Positions 60,961-64,000 of a stretch of DNA of 64,000 bases are shown piece after piece. Source of the DNA: an uncultured Bacilli bacterium (GTDB lineage: Bacteria > Bacillota_I > Bacilli_A > RF39 > UBA660). The notes under the pieces are model-generated. The model searched no databases and was not told the DNA's origin. It saw only the letters and a program-made list of their open reading frames with translations. The stretch lies in contig CAKOMY010000002.1 of NCBI GenBank assembly GCA_934096815.1, positions 186,001-250,000 of the forward strand, written 5' to 3'. The position numbers and the translations under genes are program-made. Position 1 is the stretch's first letter. Each line of letters begins with the position of its first letter.

Positions 60961-61467
60961 TATCTTCTTAAAATTTTGCTCAAATTGGATTAATTTTTCT
61001 TTTCTTCCCTTTTCAATATTATTATCTTTATTGATTAATCTTAATCCATTTTTTTTAAAATCATCGAATGTAAAAGATAATAATATATTATCTTTTAAAT
61101 AAAAAAATAGTCCATCCACATTATATTGAATAGCAGAATACAAATCATTATTCGTCCATAAATCTATTTGAGTATCATGATAATTAATTTTATATCCACC
61201 AAATCGATTATAGGAAAAATTTATGTTATATTTTTGAAATATTTCTAGGATAGAATTTGAATATTCATTTCCTAATACTATAAAATCTAAATCTTTTGGT
61301 TTCTTTGCTAGAATCAAATCTCTAATAGCTCCTCCTAATAGGTAGATAGGTGCAGATTTTGAAATAATATAAGCAATTGGAAATTTATCTTTTATGTAAT
61401 TTTCTAGTCTTGACTCTAATGTACTATTATTTTTAAATTCATTATTATGTTGCATTTTTATTTTCAA
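60940..61467 (-). CDS. stand-alone nucleotidyltransferase (poly(A) polymerase head domain-like)
   Basis: 175 residues. LLGGAIRDLIL (about 43-53) and KPKDLDFIVLG with Asp59/Asp61 are the metal-binding motifs of class II CCA/poly(A)-type polymerases, but the RNA-binding C-terminal domains are absent. A third acidic position may be in TQIDLWTN. TTG start with AGGAGTGG upstream. It is on the opposite strand to its neighbours, between decayed sequence and the LNETT genes. Substrate unknown; tRNA- or antitoxin-type modification are possibilities. Confidence 0.65.
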   Translation of the reverse strand: MKIKMQHNNEFKNNSTLESRLENYIKDKFPIAYIISKSAPIYLLGGAIRDLILAKKPKDLDFIVLGNEYSNSILEIFQKYNINFSYNRFGGYKINYHDTQIDLWTNNDLYSAIQYNVDGLFFYLKDNILLSFTFDDFKKNGLRLINKDNNIEKGRKEKLIQFEQNFKKIQNNNIN

Positions 61468-61684
61468 ATTTGTCCACTCCTTTTATTGTATTTTATCATA
61501 ATGATGAAAAAAATTTTAAAATTTTTTGAATTATAATTCAGTTAGTGTAGAATATGTTGGGGATTAGTACTTAAAAAAGTACAATATAATTAATTTAATT
61601 TAATAATAAATAAATTAAATTATTAAGTCAATAATAAATGATTTATTTTAGAATATAGAAACACTATCACATCAGATGTTTTAA

Positions 61685-61713
61685 TTGACAAAGTAATAAA
61701 TGTTTACTAAAAT
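61685..61713 (+). promoter_or_regulatory. promoter of LNETT gene 4
   Basis: Consensus TTGACA at 61685-61690, 17 bases, TAAAAT at 61708-61713. Confidence 0.8.
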
Positions 61714-61746
61714 ACAATTAAAATTAAAGAAAGAGGAAAAAATAAT

Positions 61747-62346
61747 ATGAATAATGAGTTATATTTAAATGAAACAACTAAAGTAGGAGTAGTTGTAGAG
61801 GATAAAACAAAATTAAAAAAAGTAGAATCTAATGAAAATGAAGATACAGTTAAAATTTTAGAATTGCAAAATGAAATAGAAAGTGAAAATAAAAGTGTAG
61901 TAAGGATGAAAAACGTATTATCTGACGCTAAAGCTTATATACGTTTAAAATGTCTCGTCTTAATATGTGATGTGGATTTAATTTGTTTGATGATTAATAG
62001 TTTTAATATTTTTATAGCATTAACAATATCTGTTGGTGGAATGTCTATAATTCATACGATATCCCAAAAACATTTTGGATCATTTAAGGAAAATAGACTA
62101 ATTATAAAGGAATTACCTAAAGAAATAGAAAAATCAGAGGATAAAATTAAAAGTTTAGAAGAAGAACTTAAAAATTTAAAAGAAAAATGCAATTATAATG
62201 AGAATGAAATATCAAATGAAGCAATGATAAAACTTGCTGTGGTAAATTATCCCGAAAGAACAAATGAAGAAACATTAGTAAGCGATATTCAAATACCAGC
62301 GAAAATTAAAAAAATAACTTTTAACAATAATGGAACTACAAAATAG
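61747..62346 (+). CDS. LNETT-family membrane protein 4
   Basis: 199 residues. MNNELYLNETTKVGVVV, a coiled coil (about 30-60), hydrophobic pair (about 62-108), second coiled coil (EKSEDKIKSLEEELKNLKE), KCNYNENEI, NYPERTNEETLVSDIQ and C terminus NGTTK. Same leader as members 3 and 5. The terminator stem at its end is kept but the T-run is lost, because the duplicated unit was joined there, so transcription may continue into member 5. Confidence 0.65.
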   Translation: MNNELYLNETTKVGVVVEDKTKLKKVESNENEDTVKILELQNEIESENKSVVRMKNVLSDAKAYIRLKCLVLICDVDLICLMINSFNIFIALTISVGGMSIIHTISQKHFGSFKENRLIIKELPKEIEKSEDKIKSLEEELKNLKEKCNYNENEISNEAMIKLAVVNYPERTNEETLVSDIQIPAKIKKITFNNNGTTK

Positions 62347-62365
62347 TTCACATCAGATGTTTTAA

Positions 62366-62394
62366 TTAACAAAGTAACAAACGTTTGCTATAAT
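62366..62394 (+). promoter_or_regulatory. promoter of LNETT gene 5
   Basis: TTAACA at 62366-62371, 17 bases, TATAAT at 62389-62394, the duplicated counterpart of 61685-61713. Confidence 0.75.
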
Positions 62395-62427
62395 ACGATT
62401 CAAATTAAAGAAAGAGGAAAAAATAAT

Positions 62428-63060
62428 ATGAATAAAGAATTATATTTAAATGAAACAACAAATGTTGGATTAGTAGTAGATTATGAAAAGAAATTAAAAA
62501 TAGTAGAATCTAGTGAAAATGAAGATACAGTTAAAATTTTGTCATTACAAAATGAAATAGAGAGAAAAAACAAATATCTAACAATGTTTAAAGAACTATT
62601 AGAGACATCTAAAGAAAATATTAAATGGAAAAAGAGATTTTGGGGAGTAAATGTATTTATAATTTTAACAAGTATTTTTATGAATCTAGGTATATTAGCT
62701 GAAGTTAGTTTACTAAAAGGATTAATTATATATTTAGGATCATCAAGCATAATTACAATGTTTATTCAATTAATATCATACCGTATGTTTGGAACATTTG
62801 CAGAAAACAAATTTTACATAAAAGAATTGCCTAAAGGGATAGAAAAATCAGAGGATAAAATTAAAAGTTTAGAAGAAGAACTTAAAAATTTAAAAGAAAA
62901 ATGTAATTATAATGAGAATAATCTAACAAATGAAGATGTGATAAAACTTGCAACTGTAAATTATCCTGAAAGAACAGATGAAGAAACATTAGTAAGTGAT
63001 ATTCAAACACCTGCTAAAATTAAAAAAATAAATTTTAATCATAATGGAACTACAAAATAG
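62428..63060 (+). CDS. LNETT-family membrane protein 5
   Basis: 210 residues, nearly identical to member 4 in the N-terminal 20 residues and from about residue 130 to the end. The hydrophobic pair (about 68-118) and the end of the first coiled coil differ strongly. This contrast suggests conserved cytoplasmic ends and a membrane part under different selection or of different origin. C terminus HNGTTK, in the terminator stem. Confidence 0.65.
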   Translation: MNKELYLNETTNVGLVVDYEKKLKIVESSENEDTVKILSLQNEIERKNKYLTMFKELLETSKENIKWKKRFWGVNVFIILTSIFMNLGILAEVSLLKGLIIYLGSSSIITMFIQLISYRMFGTFAENKFYIKELPKGIEKSEDKIKSLEEELKNLKEKCNYNENNLTNEDVIKLATVNYPERTDEETLVSDIQTPAKIKKINFNHNGTTK

Positions 63061-63078
63061 TTCCTTTTCTTATTTTTT
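63046..63078 (+). terminator. terminator built into the end of member 5
   Basis: GGAACTA-CAAAA-TAGTTCC followed by TTTTCTTATTTTTTT; same arrangement as after member 3. Confidence 0.85.
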
Positions 63079-63131
63079 TGCATTTTTTAAATAACCTATG
63101 ATATAATCTAGTTCGTAAGGAAGTGTTCCCT

Positions 63132-63728
63132 GTGAGAGAGACAATATTAGAAATGGAAAGATATGCTGAAGCAAATAATATTCCTATTATTGAACTTGAT
63201 TCTATTAAATTTATTATGAAATATATTAAACTTAATAATGTTAAGACTGTTTTAGAAATAGGTACCGCAATAGGTTATTCAGCAATACTTATGGCTAATG
63301 CAACAGATACAGTAGAAATAACAACTATCGAAAAAGATGAAAAAAGATATCGTGAAGCAGTTAAAAATGTTAATGCTTGTGGTTTAGATAAAAGAATAGA
63401 AATAGTATATAATGATGCATTAGAAGTAAGTTTAACAGGACGTAAATATGATTTAATCTTTATTGATGCTGCTAAAGGTGGATATATTAAATACTTTGAA
63501 AGATTTTGTAATTATTTAAATCCAGGTGGAGTAATAATTACTGATAACTTAAAATTTCATGGTTTAGTTAAAGATAAAGCATCTATTAAAAGTAAAAATG
63601 TTAGAGGAATAGTTACTAAAATAGAAAATTATATTGAATTTTTAAATAACAATAAAGATTATGTTACTAAATTTTATGATATTGGAGATGGCTTATCAGT
63701 AAGCTTTAAAAAGAATAATGAAAAATAA
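63132..63728 (+). CDS. trmR: TrmR-type tRNA wobble-uridine O-methyltransferase
   Basis: SAM-dependent; in Bacillus (YrrM) it methylates 5-hydroxyuridine at tRNA position 34. Motif I VLEIGTAIGYSA, then TIEKDEKRY, DLIFIDAAKGGY and GGVIITDNLKFHG, as in the COMT-like family. About 198 residues; the first ~20 residues of the Bacillus protein are missing. GTG 63132 has AAGGAAG seven bases upstream; a GTG at 63123 overlaps that site. Gene order after mltG is as in Bacillus apart from the inserted LNETT block. Confidence 0.85.
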   Translation: MRETILEMERYAEANNIPIIELDSIKFIMKYIKLNNVKTVLEIGTAIGYSAILMANATDTVEITTIEKDEKRYREAVKNVNACGLDKRIEIVYNDALEVSLTGRKYDLIFIDAAKGGYIKYFERFCNYLNPGGVIITDNLKFHGLVKDKASIKSKNVRGIVTKIENYIEFLNNNKDYVTKFYDIGDGLSVSFKKNNEK

Positions 63729-64000
63729 ACTATTAATTAGAATAAACAATTTATTAGAAATTGAAGAATATTATAAAGAAGGTATAACAAACTTTCTTTT
63801 TCCTTTATCATGTTATAGTATTGGTTATAATACCTTTAATTTAGATGAAATAAAAAACATTAAAGAAAAATATAATATAAATGTTTATCTACTTGTTAAT
63901 AGAGTTCTAGATAATAAAGATTGTAATAACTTTAAATTAATTATCCCTAAATTATGTTTTGTAAATGGAATAATTTATGAAGATATTGCTATATATCAAA
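63718..64000 (+). CDS. start of a U32-peptidase-like gene, cut by the window end
   Basis: Starts MKNKLLIRINNLLEIEEYY, overlapping trmR by 11 bases, and continues open to the window edge (94 codons). GITNFLFPLSCYSIGYN and a later LVNRVLD resemble the first strands of a TIM-barrel-like U32 domain. U32 genes (yrrN/yrrO, tRNA hydroxylation) follow yrrM in Bacillus, so position supports the call. The catalytic part lies outside the window. Confidence 0.5.
   Translation, partial: MKNKLLIRINNLLEIEEYYKEGITNFLFPLSCYSIGYNTFNLDEIKNIKEKYNINVYLLVNRVLDNKDCNNFKLIIPKLCFVNGIIYEDIAIYQ

Larger units (their letters stand above)
61667..63026 (+). repeat. tandem duplication of a ~680-bp gene-plus-promoter unit
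   Basis: 61667-62346 and 62347 onwards are tandem copies of a promoter (starting tcacatcagatgttttaatt), leader and LNETT gene. The middle of the genes has diverged while promoter, leader, N terminus and C-terminal half are nearly identical. The upstream part of the 61468-61746 gap, before this unit, shows nothing else. Confidence 0.8.

Noticed and set aside
1..64000. CRISPR arrays, rRNA genes, prophage structural genes, replication origin
   Set aside because: No regularly spaced palindromic repeats with unique spacers, no rRNA-like GC-rich blocks, no phage capsid, tail or terminase genes, and no DnaA-box cluster were seen. The only short tandem repeats are the two type III antitoxin RNAs and the helicase repeats.

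Overview
The window is chromosomal DNA of a very AT-rich, low-GC Gram-positive bacterium. Markers are the PolC-type replicase, the recU/ponA and dnaD/nth pairs, sepF/divIVA, the yqfC-yqfD-ybeY-dgkA-cdd-era-yqzL-recO run and the ireB-ruvX-DUF1292-mltG run, all with Bacillus-like gene order. The genetic code is standard, since TGA is used as a stop. Late mother-cell sporulation genes (gerE, sigK with an intact pro-sequence, spoIIIAH, a GerM-like gene, yqfC, yqfD) indicate an endospore-forming ancestry. Many genes are lineage-specific, which fits an uncultured, probably host-associated member of the Bacilli. No species can be named from the sequence alone.

Layout. 0-16.5 kb is accessory DNA: a thymidylate kinase, a GT-C membrane glycosyltransferase beside a zinc-ribbon gene and a truncated copy of it, a phosphoesterase, a class III Fic protein, a two-HTH regulator coupled to a class B sortase, a pair of paralogous membrane-anchored proteins, a type III toxin-antitoxin locus with a tandem-repeat RNA, a helicase with five HA repeats and an SDR oxidoreductase. 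16.9-18.7 kb is a sporulation patch. 18.7-20.2 kb is an Rpn nuclease between two ~155-bp direct repeats, each leading into a 19-codon cationic hydrophobic peptide gene. 20.3-22.6 kb is a C39 peptidase/ABC exporter followed by two double-glycine peptides. 22.6-38.3 kb is mostly housekeeping (cca, dnaD, nth, ponA, recU, engB, tRNA-Arg, sepF, divIVA, sigK, polC) and includes a second, decayed type III toxin locus between sigK and polC. 38.5-53.2 kb alternates surface proteins (one with a candidate diversity-generating-retroelement variable region, a TasA-like protein, two glycine-rich paralogues, a cohesin/cadherin-like protein) with the yqfC-to-recO cluster. 53.2-63.1 kb holds a phosphodiesterase, a 718-residue unknown, the ireB-mltG operon and five members of an undescribed membrane family with an N-terminal L-N-E-T-T motif. 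The end carries trmR and the start of a U32-peptidase-like gene.

How parts fit together. Four surface-protein genes share a promoter with the same extended -35 block (TGTTTRCTTGAC), which suggests common control. The exporter and the two GG-leader peptides form a compact two-peptide bacteriocin-type unit. The two type III toxin loci (one apparently intact, one broken), the Fic protein and the Rpn nuclease show repeated gain and loss of toxin/defence-type genes. Nonsense mutations in dgkA and in the second toxin gene, and several gene fragments, show ongoing decay.
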